A DNA stretch of 64,000 nucleotides from Mycolicibacterium arenosum (GCF_024320865.1 NZ_JANDBD010000003.1:496001-560000), one strand, 5' to 3'; shown: positions 55,540 to 64,000, counted from the stretch's first letter. Program-made: numbers and translations. The notes: generated by a model from the sequence alone, not told the origin.

Positions 55540-56312
55540 GGTGTTGCTCCTAGGTCGTCGCGGGTGATGATGTGCACGTTGTCGGCGAGCGTCGAGCGGT
55601 CGTGCCCGAGGCCGCGGACCGTCGTCGCGGCAAGCGATCCGGTGTACGGGATGTGGTAGTGGCCGTGGTACAGCCAGGCCGGCGTGGTCGCCGAGCAGAT
55701 CGCCGCCAGCTTCTCGCGGTGCCGCTGCGCCTCGGCGAGGATGTCGGCGGGCCAGTTGCCGCGCGCGCCGCCCTTGGTGTCGGGGCCGACGCCGGGAATG
55801 TCGACCCCACGGGGACAGTCGTGGCTGACGATCACGTCGACGCCGCCGTCCCGGCTGGCGTACTCGACATCGGCGTCGGTGAGTTCCTCACCCGGCCACC
55901 AGCTTTCGCCTTCCAGCCGATAGTGCTTGTCGACGCTCATCGCACCGCCCACGCTCATCCACGTCAAGCCCCACCACTGCCAGCGGAAGCCGCGCGGAAG
56001 GTAGCGCACCCGTGGATGACGGTAGGCGTCGGTCCAGTCGTCGACGCGGGTGTGGTCCTCGTGGTTGCCGTCGATCCAGTACAGCCGGATGCCCGACGAT
56101 TCGAGCAGATCGTCGACCGTGGACAGGTACTCGTCGGTCGCGGGATCGTCGGTCCAGTAGCCGAAGTCGCCGAGCTGCAGGATGGTGTCGACGTCGCGGT
56201 CGGCGGCGTGCCGGATCACGCTCTCGGCCCACGGCAGGTTGCCGTGCCAGTCACCCGCCAGCATCAACAGGGCTGGGTCGGGCGCCATATCGGTGTCCGT
56301 CCGCACGCCCAT
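55536..56312 (-). CDS. Calcineurin-like metallophosphoesterase
   Basis: A 258-residue metallophosphoesterase with the full metal-site set: GDWHGN (residues 20-25), QLGDFGYW, DGNHEDH, SHDCP and HGHYHIPY. The family hydrolyses phosphomono- or diesters and the substrate is not predictable. No signal peptide, so cytoplasmic. It lies 4 bases downstream of the TetR gene. Confidence 0.88.
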   Translation of the reverse strand: MGVRTDTDMAPDPALLMLAGDWHGNLPWAESVIRHAADRDVDTILQLGDFGYWTDDPATDEYLSTVDDLLESSGIRLYWIDGNHEDHTRVDDWTDAYRHPRVRYLPRGFRWQWWGLTWMSVGGAMSVDKHYRLEGESWWPGEELTDADVEYASRDGGVDVIVSHDCPRGVDIPGVGPDTKGGARGNWPADILAEAQRHREKLAAICSATTPAWLYHGHYHIPYTGSLAATTVRGLGHDRSTLADNVHIITRDDLGATP

Positions 56313-56316
56313 GCGG

Positions 56317-56970
56317 TTACCTCGTTTGCGCGATGTCTGAAACGTCGAGTCCTAGCGGCGAGTCCGCCCGCACCGCCTCGTCGCGAATCAAGCCACGCAG
56401 CAGTGCTGTACTGAACTCTACGGCGATCTCCTGCGCGGAACGCCGCCCCTGCGGCCGCAGCCACCGGTAGGAGCCCAGCGTCATGCCGATGTAGCCGAGC
56501 GCCAGCACGTGCGAGTCGCAGTCGTAGAACTCGCCGCTCGCGATGCCGCGGTCGATGACGTCGCGCACGTGCTCGTAGACCGTGGTCTCGGACTTGCGGA
56601 TGTAGGCCACCTGATCCTCGGTGAACCACTCCGTGATGTAGGGGCCCTCCTGGAAGTACACGGCGGCCCGTTCGACGTCGCTGGCGATGCCGACCAGCAG
56701 ACGACGGGTGAAGTGATAGATCGTCTCGCGCGCCGACGCGGTCGGGTCGTCGTGCAGGGCGTCGACGGTGAAGTCGGCGGCGCTCTTGTAGATGTCGTAG
56801 AGGATCAGCGACTTGCTGGCGTAGTAGTGGTAGACCGTCGCCTTGTTGAGACCGACCGCGTCGGCGACGTCGTCCATGCGGGTGCCGTGGTAGCCGCGGG
56901 CGGCGAAGAGCTTGGTGGCGACGGCCAGCAACTCCTCACGGCGGGACAACCCTGAATCTGACGTGGACAT
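56317..56970 (-). CDS. TetR-family regulator (KstR2-like)
   Basis: A 217-residue TetR protein. HTH: ELLAVATKLFAARGYHGTRMDDVADAVGLNKATVYHYYASK (residues 12-52). The C-terminal domain (RKSETTVYEHVRDVIDRGIASGEF, GMTLGSYRWLRPQGRRSAQEIA) resembles the KstR2-type ligand domain. It heads an operon with a phosphoesterase and a long acyl-CoA dehydrogenase, so it probably senses an acyl-CoA. A palindromic site lies 46 bases upstream (57016-57032). Confidence 0.9.
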   Translation of the reverse strand: MSTSDSGLSRREELLAVATKLFAARGYHGTRMDDVADAVGLNKATVYHYYASKSLILYDIYKSAADFTVDALHDDPTASARETIYHFTRRLLVGIASDVERAAVYFQEGPYITEWFTEDQVAYIRKSETTVYEHVRDVIDRGIASGEFYDCDSHVLALGYIGMTLGSYRWLRPQGRRSAQEIAVEFSTALLRGLIRDEAVRADSPLGLDVSDIAQTR

Positions 56971-57015
56971 GACGACTCACTATAGGTAGGCGGGGTACTC
57001 GGCAGGATGCCAATC

Positions 57016-57032
57016 AACTGGTTGGTCCAGTT
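57016..57032. promoter_or_regulatory. Candidate TetR operator
   Basis: AACTGG and CCAGTT form a perfect inverted repeat around a 5-base centre, and the overlapping CCAATCAACTGGTTGG is itself an imperfect palindrome with an AACNNGTT core. It lies in the divergent region between the TetR gene and the small gene at 57131. Binding by the adjacent TetR protein is inferred from position. Confidence 0.5.
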
Positions 57033-57130
57033 TATGGGAACGCCTGGCTGTGAATGGGCTGGAACGGCTGTCGGCCGACCCGATCGCGGGGTTAGACTTC
57101 CGGCACACGCGTGCACCCTGGGAGGCAGCT

Positions 57131-57241
57131 ATGGATCCGAACCCGGATTACGACATCAGCGACGAAGCCGAGTACTTCTTCAACTTCCTGCCGTGGGGTC
57201 TGCGCGGCGTCTACCCGCCCCCGGCCTACCCGCCGGTCTAA
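57131..57241 (+). CDS. Candidate 36-residue small protein
   Basis: A short frame from ATG 57131 to TAA 57239-57241, with GGGAGG five bases before the start. The peptide is acidic at first (DPNPDYDISDEAEYFF), then aromatic (NFLPWGLRGVY), and ends PPPAYPPV. The upstream in-frame ATG 57050 would give 63 residues. The composition is unlike a random GC-rich frame and the ribosome-binding site is good, but no family is recognised. It ends 4 bases before the stop of the convergent kinase gene. Confidence 0.5.
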   Translation: MDPNPDYDISDEAEYFFNFLPWGLRGVYPPPAYPPV

Positions 57242-57245
57242 CCGG

Positions 57246-59120
57246 CTAGTTCTGCACGCGGGGCAACTTCACCACGCGGTTCTTCTCCGAATCGGCGACG
57301 AACACGTCGCCGTTGTCGTTGACGGCGAGCCCCGGACTCGTCACGTCCCACGTGAAGTCCTTGATGGGCAATTGCTCCGCCTTGCTCGCGCCGGGCGCAA
57401 TCCGGTAAACGGTTGTGCCGGTGTCCCCTCTCGACCCGATGTACACCGCGTCGTCCTCGCCAACCGCCACTGCCTTGACGAGTATCCCTTCACCTAGGCG
57501 TACTTCGGTGGGCTGTTGAGCGCCGGGGCGCAGCTGGAGCAGTGACCTCGAAAACAGGTTGGCGCTGTAGACGACACCCGTGCTGTCGACCGCCACGGCG
57601 CCGAGGGTGGGATTGTCGAACGGCAGCTTGACCGCTGCGGTTGCGCCCGCATCCAGTTTCCAGATCTCGTACACCCCCGCGGAGGTGAGATTGCTGACGT
57701 ACACCGCACCGGAGGGGTCAACGGCAATGGAGCGCGGGTTGTCCAGAGGCGGGAACGGGAGCGTCGTCGGCCGCAGCCCGTCATCGAGTCGCTGGACACC
57801 CGACCGCATACCCCCCACGTACAGATTGCCCTGACCGTCGGTGGCGATGCCGGGACCGGTGGCGGCGAGGTACTCGCGCTTGGCCGGCTTCGCGGCGCCG
57901 TCGGCGATCTCGTAGATCGACCCCCGGCAGCACAGGCCGACGACGCCGCCACTCGCGGTGGCGGCTATGCCCTGAAGCTTCTGAATCCCCTGGTTCGGCA
58001 GGTTGACCTGTTCACCGTACGTGGCGTCGCCGACGGTCGTCGTGTTCGCCGCGGCGGTCGTGGTCGGCGCTGCCTCCCCCGCACCGGCCGAACGGCCGGT
58101 GACCGCGAGGACCGCCGAGGTGATCGCGACGACGGAGACCACCAGGCACACCGCGCTGACCAGAACGGGTGTCCGGCGCCACGGCGGGGTGGGTGCGGGC
58201 CGGGGTACCACGACGGTCTGCGGTGGTTGCCACACCCTCTGCGTCGGCGGCGGTTGGGCGGACCATCCGGGATTCGTTGTCGGATAACTGAAGTCGTAAC
58301 TCGGTGGCCTCGCCTCGGTCAGTGCCTCCCGCGCGGCGCGGGCGAAGTCGATGACGGTCTGATAGCGCTCGGCGGGCTCCTTCGCCATCCCGGTCGCGAT
58401 GACGGTGTCGAAACCGCGCGGGAGATCCCTGACGAACTCGGTCGGCTGCGGTGGCGGCGCCGAGATGTGCGCGATCATCTGATCCGACCCCGCGCCGGGG
58501 AACGGCCTTCGTCCCGTAAGGCACTGGTAGAGCACGCATGCCAGGGAGTAGATGTCGGTGCGCAGGTCCACCGGCCTGCTGTCGTAGCGCTCCGGCGCCA
58601 TGTAGGTCAGCGTCCCGACGGTGTGGCCCGTTACGGTGAGGCCCGCGTCGTCGTCGGTGCGAGCCAGCCCGAAGTCGATGAGGTACGCGAAATCGTCCCG
58701 GTTGAGCAGGATGTTCGACGGCTTGACGTCGCGGTGCACCAAGCCGGCGTGGTGCGCGGCCCGCAGCGCCGCAGCTACCTGCTCGATGATCCGCACGGCC
58801 CGCTCCGGGCGCATCGGTCCGTCGTCGAGCACCTCCTCCAGATCGCGCCCGTCGATCACCTGCATGTCGACGTACAAGCGGCCGTCGATCTCCCCGAAGT
58901 TGTGAATGGGAACGATGTTCGGGCTGTTCAGACCGGCCGCGACCCTGGCCTCGCGACGGAACCGCTCGACGAACTCGTCGTCGGTGGCCGTATCGGTCGG
59001 CAGCAGTTTGATCGCAACGACTCGGTGCGTGTCGACGTCATAGGCACGCCACACCTCACCCATGCCTCCGCGGCCGATCAGATGCTGCAGCCGATACCGG
59101 CCGAACGGCGTTCCCTCCAT
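57246..59120 (-). CDS. PknD-like transmembrane Ser/Thr kinase with propeller sensor, copy 2
   Basis: A 624-residue kinase. Cytoplasmic kinase: Gly loop IGRGGMGEV, VAIKLL Lys, HRDVKPSNIL, DFGLART and the APE motif MAPERY, all intact (residues 1-270). Then a Pro-rich juxtamembrane linker, one helix (VLVSAVCLVVSVVAITSAVLAV, near 318-340), and an extracellular NHL-like beta-propeller of about 240 residues. A vicinal Cys397-Cys398 pair (VVGLCC) opens the propeller. The layout is that of M. tuberculosis PknD. It follows copy 1 by 22 bases and is the last gene of the putative operon. Confidence 0.93.
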   Translation of the reverse strand: MEGTPFGRYRLQHLIGRGGMGEVWRAYDVDTHRVVAIKLLPTDTATDDEFVERFRREARVAAGLNSPNIVPIHNFGEIDGRLYVDMQVIDGRDLEEVLDDGPMRPERAVRIIEQVAAALRAAHHAGLVHRDVKPSNILLNRDDFAYLIDFGLARTDDDAGLTVTGHTVGTLTYMAPERYDSRPVDLRTDIYSLACVLYQCLTGRRPFPGAGSDQMIAHISAPPPQPTEFVRDLPRGFDTVIATGMAKEPAERYQTVIDFARAAREALTEARPPSYDFSYPTTNPGWSAQPPPTQRVWQPPQTVVVPRPAPTPPWRRTPVLVSAVCLVVSVVAITSAVLAVTGRSAGAGEAAPTTTAAANTTTVGDATYGEQVNLPNQGIQKLQGIAATASGGVVGLCCRGSIYEIADGAAKPAKREYLAATGPGIATDGQGNLYVGGMRSGVQRLDDGLRPTTLPFPPLDNPRSIAVDPSGAVYVSNLTSAGVYEIWKLDAGATAAVKLPFDNPTLGAVAVDSTGVVYSANLFSRSLLQLRPGAQQPTEVRLGEGILVKAVAVGEDDAVYIGSRGDTGTTVYRIAPGASKAEQLPIKDFTWDVTSPGLAVNDNGDVFVADSEKNRVVKLPRVQN

Positions 59121-59142
59121 CGGTTACACCCTAGGGCCCCCG

Positions 59143-61050
59143 CTAGCCGGCCAGACGCGGCAACTTGATGACCCGGTTGTTGCCCGCGTCCGCGACGAAC
59201 ACGTTGCCGTCGTTGTCGACGGCGATACCGGCAAGCGTCTCCGACAGCTTGATTCCGGTGATCGGCAGCTTCTCCGGTGTTTCCGCGTTCGGGGCGAGCC
59301 GATAGACCGCGTCACCGTTGACGCCCCTGGTGGTGGCGTAGACGGCGCCGTCCCCGTCCACCGCGACACCCACGGTGGGTGCTGGAAACTCGATCGTCGA
59401 GGGCTGCGATTCCCCCAGGGCCAACTTCTGCAACCCCGGTGCGACCGGATCGGTCACGTACACGGTGCCGTCCTCGGCCACGGCGACGCCGTAGCCGACG
59501 TTCGGGCCGTCGAACGGCAGCGTCATCGACTCGGTTGAGCCCTTGTCGAGCTTGCGCACCTCAGAGGTGAACTTCGGCGGATCGCCGGCCACCACCTTGT
59601 TGATGACGTAGACCGCGCCGTTCGTGTCGACTGCGACCCCCGCGGGGCTCTCCAGATTCGGGAAATCCAGCGGGACGAACCCGTCCTCGTTGTCGACTCG
59701 GATGACCGGTCCGCCGATCGCCGCGAAGTATCCGTTCCTCTCGGGGTCCGCCGCGATTCCGGGGCCAGTGGAGAACTGCGGTATCGCAGCCAGCTCCGGG
59801 GGCGACTGCATGTCAGCTGCGATGCTGTACGTCGCGTTGTTGCCTCCGGCGTTGGGGGCGCTCGCGCAACACAGGCCGACGACGCCGCCGCTCGCGGTGA
59901 TCGCGATGCCCTGGAGTCCCGTCAGCCCCTCGGAGGGCATCACCACCTGCTCGCCCCAGTTCACGGGCTGCCCGGCCGCCGCGGAGCTGGACGAGGCCGG
60001 CCCGCCACCGTCGGATCCGCCGGTCGCGGTGAGGACCGCCGCGGTGACCGCGACGATGGAGACCACCAGGCACGCCGCGATGACGAGCACCGGCTTGCGC
60101 CGGAACCACGGCGGGCTCGCGACGGCCCTGGGGGCGACGGACACGGCGGGCCCACTGTACTGCGGCGGACGGTACTGCGGCGGTGGTGGCTGTGGCGGTG
60201 GCTGCCCCCACGGCTGGGTCGGCGGGGCAGCCGGGCGCTGGGGCTGCGTGAGTGCTTGCCTTGCCGCACGGGCGAATTCGTCGATCGTCGGATAGCGGGC
60301 GTTGACGTCCTTGGCCATCCCGATCGCCACGACCGCGTCGAAGCCGCGCGGCAGGTTCGGCACCGAGTCGCTCGGCCGGGGCGGCGGTGTGGAGACGTGG
60401 GCCAGCATCTGCTGAGCCCCGGATCCGGCGAACGGTCGCTTACCGGTCAGGCACTGGTAGAGCACGCACGCCAACGAGTACACGTCGGTGCGGCTGTCGA
60501 CGGGCCTGCCCTCGTAGCGTTCGGGGGCCATGTAGGCGAACGTGCCGACGGTGTGCCCGGTGACGGTCAGCCCGGCGTCCTCGTCGGTGCGCGCCAGCCC
60601 GAAGTCGATGAGGTAGGCGAAGTCGTCGGCGTTGAGCAGGATGTTCGACGGCTTCACGTCGCGATGCACCAGGCCGGCCTGGTGCGCGGCCCGCAGCGCC
60701 GCGGCCACCTGCTCGATGATCCGCACCGCCCGCTCCGGATGCATCGGCCCGTCATCGAGCACCGCCTGCAGATCGCGGCCGTCGATCAACGCCATGTCGA
60801 CGTACAGCCGGCCGTCGATCTCCCCGAAGTTGTGGATCGGCACCACGTTGGGACTGTTCAGGCCGGCGGCCACGCGCGCCTCCCGGCGGAACCGCTCGAT
60901 GAACTCGTCATCGGAGGCCATCTGTGCGGGCAGCAGCTTGATCGCGACGACGCGATGTGTCTCGGTGTCGAAGGCGCGCCAGACCTCGCCCATGCCCCCT
61001 CGGCCGATCAGGGCCTGCAGCTGATACCGGCCGAACGGCGTTCCCTCCAC
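59143..61050 (-). CDS. PknD-like transmembrane Ser/Thr kinase with propeller sensor, copy 1
   Basis: A 635-residue paralogue of the next gene with the same order: kinase (IGRGGMGEVWRAF, VAIKLL, HRDVKPSNIL, DFGLARTDEDAG, MAPERY), Pro/Gln-rich linker (PPPQPPPPQYRPPQYSGP), membrane helix (PVLVIAACLVVSIVAVTAAVLTA) and NHL-like propeller. A vicinal Cys394-Cys395 (VVGLCC) again starts the sensor. Kinase domains are nearly identical; sensor domains differ more, suggesting different ligands. It starts 46 bases after the ABC ATPase stop. Confidence 0.93.
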   Translation of the reverse strand: MEGTPFGRYQLQALIGRGGMGEVWRAFDTETHRVVAIKLLPAQMASDDEFIERFRREARVAAGLNSPNVVPIHNFGEIDGRLYVDMALIDGRDLQAVLDDGPMHPERAVRIIEQVAAALRAAHQAGLVHRDVKPSNILLNADDFAYLIDFGLARTDEDAGLTVTGHTVGTFAYMAPERYEGRPVDSRTDVYSLACVLYQCLTGKRPFAGSGAQQMLAHVSTPPPRPSDSVPNLPRGFDAVVAIGMAKDVNARYPTIDEFARAARQALTQPQRPAAPPTQPWGQPPPQPPPPQYRPPQYSGPAVSVAPRAVASPPWFRRKPVLVIAACLVVSIVAVTAAVLTATGGSDGGGPASSSSAAAGQPVNWGEQVVMPSEGLTGLQGIAITASGGVVGLCCASAPNAGGNNATYSIAADMQSPPELAAIPQFSTGPGIAADPERNGYFAAIGGPVIRVDNEDGFVPLDFPNLESPAGVAVDTNGAVYVINKVVAGDPPKFTSEVRKLDKGSTESMTLPFDGPNVGYGVAVAEDGTVYVTDPVAPGLQKLALGESQPSTIEFPAPTVGVAVDGDGAVYATTRGVNGDAVYRLAPNAETPEKLPITGIKLSETLAGIAVDNDGNVFVADAGNNRVIKLPRLAG

Positions 61051-61096
61051 GCGCTACACCTTAGAGCCCGGCTAGGCCGCTCAAGTGCATACGCGG

Positions 61097-61873
61097 CTAC
61101 GCCGCGGCGGCTTTAACGGCGCGTCCCACCTCCGCACGCAACCGGGTGTACTCGTCCGAGCGGCGCAGGTCCTCGGGGTCGATACCGCTGCGCGGCAAGT
61201 CCACTGGCAGATCCAGCGCGACCTGGCCCGGCCTGCGGGTCAGCACCACGATGCGAGAGCCGAGGAACGCCGCCTCGTCAGCGCTGTGCGTGACGAACAC
61301 GGTGGTGCGCCCGGTCTCCGCGCTGACCTGACGGACGTCCTCCTGCAACCGCTCACGGGTGAGCGCGTCGAGCGCGGCGAAGGGCTCGTCGAGCAGGAAC
61401 AGCGGCGTCTCCGCCGCGAGCGCCCGCGCGATCGCGACGCGCTGCTGCTGCCCACCGCTGATCTCCCAGATCTTGCGGTCCCCGGTGCCCTCCAGCCCGA
61501 CGCGCTCGAGCAGCTGATCACGCCGCTCGGCGCGCCGCTCACGGGGCACGCCCGCGTACTTGAGCGCCAGGTCGACGTTGCCGCCGACCGTGCGCCATGG
61601 GAACAGGCGCGGCTGCTGGAACACCACGCCGGAGGTGACGCCGGGCGTCGGCGAGGTGCCCGCCACCTCGACTTCACCCGCGGTGGGTTCCTCGAACCCG
61701 GCGATCAGTCGCAGCAGCGTGCTCTTCCCGCACCCGGAGGCGCCGACGAGTACCAGGAAGGCACCGGGCTCGACGTCCAGATCGACTGGCCCCAAGGCGG
61801 TTACGTCACCGTAGCGGTGCGCGACGTTCTTGATCTTGAGCCCGCCGCTCGTCGCGTCAGGGCGTGAGGGCAT
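61097..61873 (-). CDS. ABC transporter ATPase, sulfonate/taurine type (SsuB/TauB-like)
   Basis: A 258-residue ATPase. Walker A is GASGCGKST, signature is ISGGQQQRVAIARAL, Walker B LFLLDEP, and the switch His lies in FVTHSADEAAFL. These match the NrtD/SsuB/TauB group for nitrate, sulfonate and taurine import. The start overlaps the end of the binding-protein gene by 17 bases. Confidence 0.93.
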   Translation of the reverse strand: MPSRPDATSGGLKIKNVAHRYGDVTALGPVDLDVEPGAFLVLVGASGCGKSTLLRLIAGFEEPTAGEVEVAGTSPTPGVTSGVVFQQPRLFPWRTVGGNVDLALKYAGVPRERRAERRDQLLERVGLEGTGDRKIWEISGGQQQRVAIARALAAETPLFLLDEPFAALDALTRERLQEDVRQVSAETGRTTVFVTHSADEAAFLGSRIVVLTRRPGQVALDLPVDLPRSGIDPEDLRRSDEYTRLRAEVGRAVKAAAA

Positions 61874-62885
61874 CGGGCAGACCCCTGGTGTAGATGGCGT
61901 CCTGGAACGTCGCGAGCGGTGCCGCCTCCGGGATCTGCTTCTGCGCGGCCAGGAACTCCGATGCGCTCTGCAGGTTGGTGGCGATGTTGCCCGGCTTGCC
62001 GTCCGAGCCGAGCCACTCCGGCGACGCGACCTCGGCGGGAGTCAGGTACACACCCTGCTTCAGCTGTCCCGCAACGACTTCCGGCGACAGGCCGACCTCC
62101 GCGGCGATGGCCTTCGCAGCCGCTGCGGGATCATCCTTGATGACATCGAGGGCACGTGCCTCCTGCTGCCGCCAGATGTCGACGACCTCGGGGTGCTGGT
62201 CGGCGAACTCGGTGCGCACGGCGCCGAGGTCCAGGGTGGGCTTGCCGTCCTGCGCCAGCTGGCGGCTGGTGATCAGGTCGCGACCGGTCTTGCGCAGATC
62301 GTCGAGCGTCGGCAGCCAGGTGTAGGCGGCGTCGATGTCGCCGCGCTCCCACCCCGCCAGGATGGCCTGCGGCTGCAGATCGATGAGCTGAACGTCATTG
62401 GGCTTCAACCCGTTCTGTTCCAGTGCGGCCAGCAGGCTGTAGTGCGCGGTGGAGGCGAAGGGCGTGCCGATCTTCTTACCGCGCAGATCGGCGATGGTGT
62501 TGATACCGCTGCCGTTGCGCGCCACCAGCGCCTCGTTGTCACCCGCGACGTCGAGCACGAACGCGACCTTGTAGGGGATGTTCAGCGGCGCGGACAGGCC
62601 GCGCGCGACGGGGCTCGAACCGAGCGCACCGAAGTCGAGTTCCTTCGCGATGAACGCGGTGTTGACGTCGGCGCCGGAGTCGAACTTGATCCACTTGATG
62701 TTGTAGTCCGGCAGTGCTTCTTCCAGCCACTTGTTCTGCTTGACGATCAGGTCGCCGCTCGGAAAGGACTGGTAGCCGATGCGGATGGTCTCCTTGGCGG
62801 AGTCACTGCCCGAGTTGTCCACCGCGCATCCGGCCAGCGCGGTCGTGGCGACCGCCAGGGTGGCCAGTAAAGCCTTGAGTCTCAT
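61857..62885 (-). CDS. ABC transporter substrate-binding lipoprotein, taurine/sulfonate type
   Basis: A 342-residue exported lipoprotein: LATLAVATTALAGC with the lipidated Cys near residue 20. The binding domain IRIGYQSFPSGDLIVKQNKWLEEALPDYNIKW and the ALGSSPVARG segment match TauA/SsuA periplasmic proteins. ATG 62885 overlaps the TGA of the permease (ATGA) and has AGAGGAAA upstream. Confidence 0.92.
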   Translation of the reverse strand: MRLKALLATLAVATTALAGCAVDNSGSDSAKETIRIGYQSFPSGDLIVKQNKWLEEALPDYNIKWIKFDSGADVNTAFIAKELDFGALGSSPVARGLSAPLNIPYKVAFVLDVAGDNEALVARNGSGINTIADLRGKKIGTPFASTAHYSLLAALEQNGLKPNDVQLIDLQPQAILAGWERGDIDAAYTWLPTLDDLRKTGRDLITSRQLAQDGKPTLDLGAVRTEFADQHPEVVDIWRQQEARALDVIKDDPAAAAKAIAAEVGLSPEVVAGQLKQGVYLTPAEVASPEWLGSDGKPGNIATNLQSASEFLAAQKQIPEAAPLATFQDAIYTRGLPDALTP

Positions 62886-63745
62886 ATCTTTCCTCTCCAT
62901 GGGACTGCGCGCCGTTCCGCGGTGCGAAGTAGACCGTCGATGATCAGACCCGAGAAACCGATGGCGAAGATGCCGACCAGCACGACCGGGGTGTTGTTGT
63001 AATTGCTTGCGTCCTTGACCAATCCGCCGATACCGGGGATGCCGTTGAACAGTTCGGCGGCAACCACCGACGAGTACGCCATCCCGACGGCCAGCCGGAT
63101 GCCGGTGAACGTCTCGGGCAGTGCCGACGGGATGACGACGTCGCGGATCACCTGGGTGCGGGTGGCCCCCAGGGCGCGAGCGGCCTCCTGAAGCCCGACG
63201 GGCGCCGCGACGACGGCCGCGGTGGTGGCGACCGCGGCCGGCGGGAGTGCCGCCAGGGCGAGCAGCGTGATCTTCGGCGCCTCGTCGATGCCGAGCCAGA
63301 TCACCAGCAGGAAGAAGTACGCCAGCGGCGGGAGCGCGCGGATGAACGTCAGCCACGGTTCGAGCACGCTGCGCACCCAGCCGACCGAACCCATCACCAG
63401 GCCGAGCAGCACGCCGAGTGCGACGCCGATGACGACGCCGACGAACACCCGCCGCAGCGTCATGTACAGGTGCTCCCACAGCAGGTAGCCCGCGTAGCCG
63501 CGGACCCCGTCGTGGGTGGTGGACACGTCGACGAACGCGCGCCACACCGTGCTCGGGTACGGCACGAAGGTCTGGTTCCAGATGCCGCTGGCCGCGACGA
63601 GCTGCCAGACGACGCCGAAGACGACGACCGAGAGCAGCGGTAGCGCCGCCGCGGTGAGCCTGCGACGCCAGCGGCCGGCCGGCGCGGCGGCGGGCGGGGA
63701 CGAGGCGCTGGCCTCGTCAGGCGTGATATCGACGAATACCGACAC
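62882..63745 (-). CDS. ABC transporter permease, taurine/sulfonate type
   Basis: A 287-residue permease of the SsuC/TauC family with six membrane helices. The coupling loop is GLQEAARALGATRTQVIRDVVIPSALPETFTGIRLAVG (EAA motif). GTG 63745 (VSVFVDITPDEA) is chosen; the frame is open to a TTG at 63796. It is the first gene of the transporter set, 82 bases from the next upstream gene's stop at 63827. Confidence 0.9.
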   Translation of the reverse strand: MSVFVDITPDEASASSPPAAAPAGRWRRRLTAAALPLLSVVVFGVVWQLVAASGIWNQTFVPYPSTVWRAFVDVSTTHDGVRGYAGYLLWEHLYMTLRRVFVGVVIGVALGVLLGLVMGSVGWVRSVLEPWLTFIRALPPLAYFFLLVIWLGIDEAPKITLLALAALPPAAVATTAAVVAAPVGLQEAARALGATRTQVIRDVVIPSALPETFTGIRLAVGMAYSSVVAAELFNGIPGIGGLVKDASNYNNTPVVLVGIFAIGFSGLIIDGLLRTAERRAVPWRGKI

Positions 63746-63826
63746 GGTGACTGCGACTTCCTGTTGGCGGGCTGACCGGAAACGGGTCAGCGACAACAGA
63801 AGTCCGCAGGTGTCGTGCCCACCCGC

Positions 63827-64000
63827 CTATTGGTACCGGCCGCGCCTCTGCAACAGGAGTAATGCGCTCTGCGTGAGTTTTATCGACCTCCACGTCGCCG
63901 CGTTGGCTCGGAGGCGGGCCGAGCCGACCCACGCCTGCATCCGTTCGCGCACCGGGACGACGGACGCTTCGGGGAGCCACTCGTCGACGGCCGCGACCGC
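63827..64000 (-). CDS. Unrecognised protein, C-terminal 57 residues
   Basis: The frame is open from the right edge of the window and ends at TAG 63827-63829. The end is basic and helical (NAATWRSIKLTQSALLLLQR) with acidic residues before it, and codon use is unremarkable. No family is recognised. The start and most of the gene lie beyond the window. Confidence 0.45.
   Translation of the reverse strand, partial: AVAAVDEWLPEASVVPVRERMQAWVGSARLRANAATWRSIKLTQSALLLLQRRGRYQ

Noticed and set aside
57016..57032. KstR box upstream of the TetR gene
   Set aside because: The AACNNGTT core is present but the flanking bases do not match the KstR consensus, so it is reported only as a generic TetR operator.
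63717..63980. Leftward 87-codon frame at the right edge
   Set aside because: It crosses the stop-rich gap and the permease start; a different frame ending at 63827 looks more protein-like.

Overview
The window is a high-GC actinobacterial chromosome segment, almost certainly from a rapidly growing mycobacterium (Mycolicibacterium type). Read from right to left, its core matches the M. tuberculosis H37Rv gene order Rv0162c to Rv0187: adhE1, a hotdog thioesterase, an Rv0164-like SRPBCC protein, divergent mce1R, then fadD5-yrbE1A-yrbE1B-mce1A-F-mam1A-D, a pirin, sigG, monoacylglycerol lipase, a DUF2786 protein, a small zinc metalloprotease and an O-methyltransferase. This rests on family and order recognition from memory; no search was run.

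Layout. 1-660: 3' end of a TauD/TfdA-like dioxygenase. 669-5195: a conservon-type signalling operon (sensor kinase, roadblock, DUF742, small GTPase) followed by an MHYT membrane sensor. 5506-10855: FAD monooxygenase, phospholipase D family protein, RNB ribonuclease, Tat-exported DUF1906 protein. 10806-17536: four tightly coupled genes (NCS1 permease, agmatinase-like ureohydrolase, ThDP enzyme, sodium/solute symporter) with a divergent tandem Lrp/AsnC regulator, probably for a guanidino or amine compound. 17509-25541: SRPBCC protein, a sigma-region-2-only protein, and the Rv0187 to Rv0181c-like block, interrupted by a DUF559 endonuclease gene and a MarR gene. 25519-35060: a roughly 9.5 kb accessory stretch between the pirin and the mce1 operon (lipoprotein dehydrogenase, SRPBCC, NAGPA-like secreted protein, DUF222/HNH protein, an 854-residue secreted protein, fructosamine kinase family, SDR and a YoaK/DUF1275 remnant). 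35061-50797: the mce1 lipid-import locus and its GntR regulator. 50794-57241: Rv0164-Rv0162c-like genes with an inserted D-2-hydroxyacid dehydrogenase, a TetR-phosphoesterase-acyl-CoA dehydrogenase operon and a candidate 36-residue protein. 57246-63745: a sulfonate-type ABC importer followed by two tandem PknD-like kinases with extracellular propeller domains, apparently one transcription unit. 63827-64000: 3' end of an unrecognised gene.

The most unusual structure is at 23244-24237. A DUF559 endonuclease gene is bounded by two related imperfect palindromes in direct orientation; the right one is a strong 55-base inverted repeat, and the left one supplies the stop codons of both sigG and the endonuclease gene. 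Other notable items are a stand-alone sigma-2 domain, a bipartite DnaA-box-like motif shared by the HNH and DUF2786 upstream regions, a 14-base perfect palindrome filling a 24-base divergent promoter, and the paired propeller kinases beside an ABC importer. No tRNA, rRNA, CRISPR array or insertion sequence was seen.
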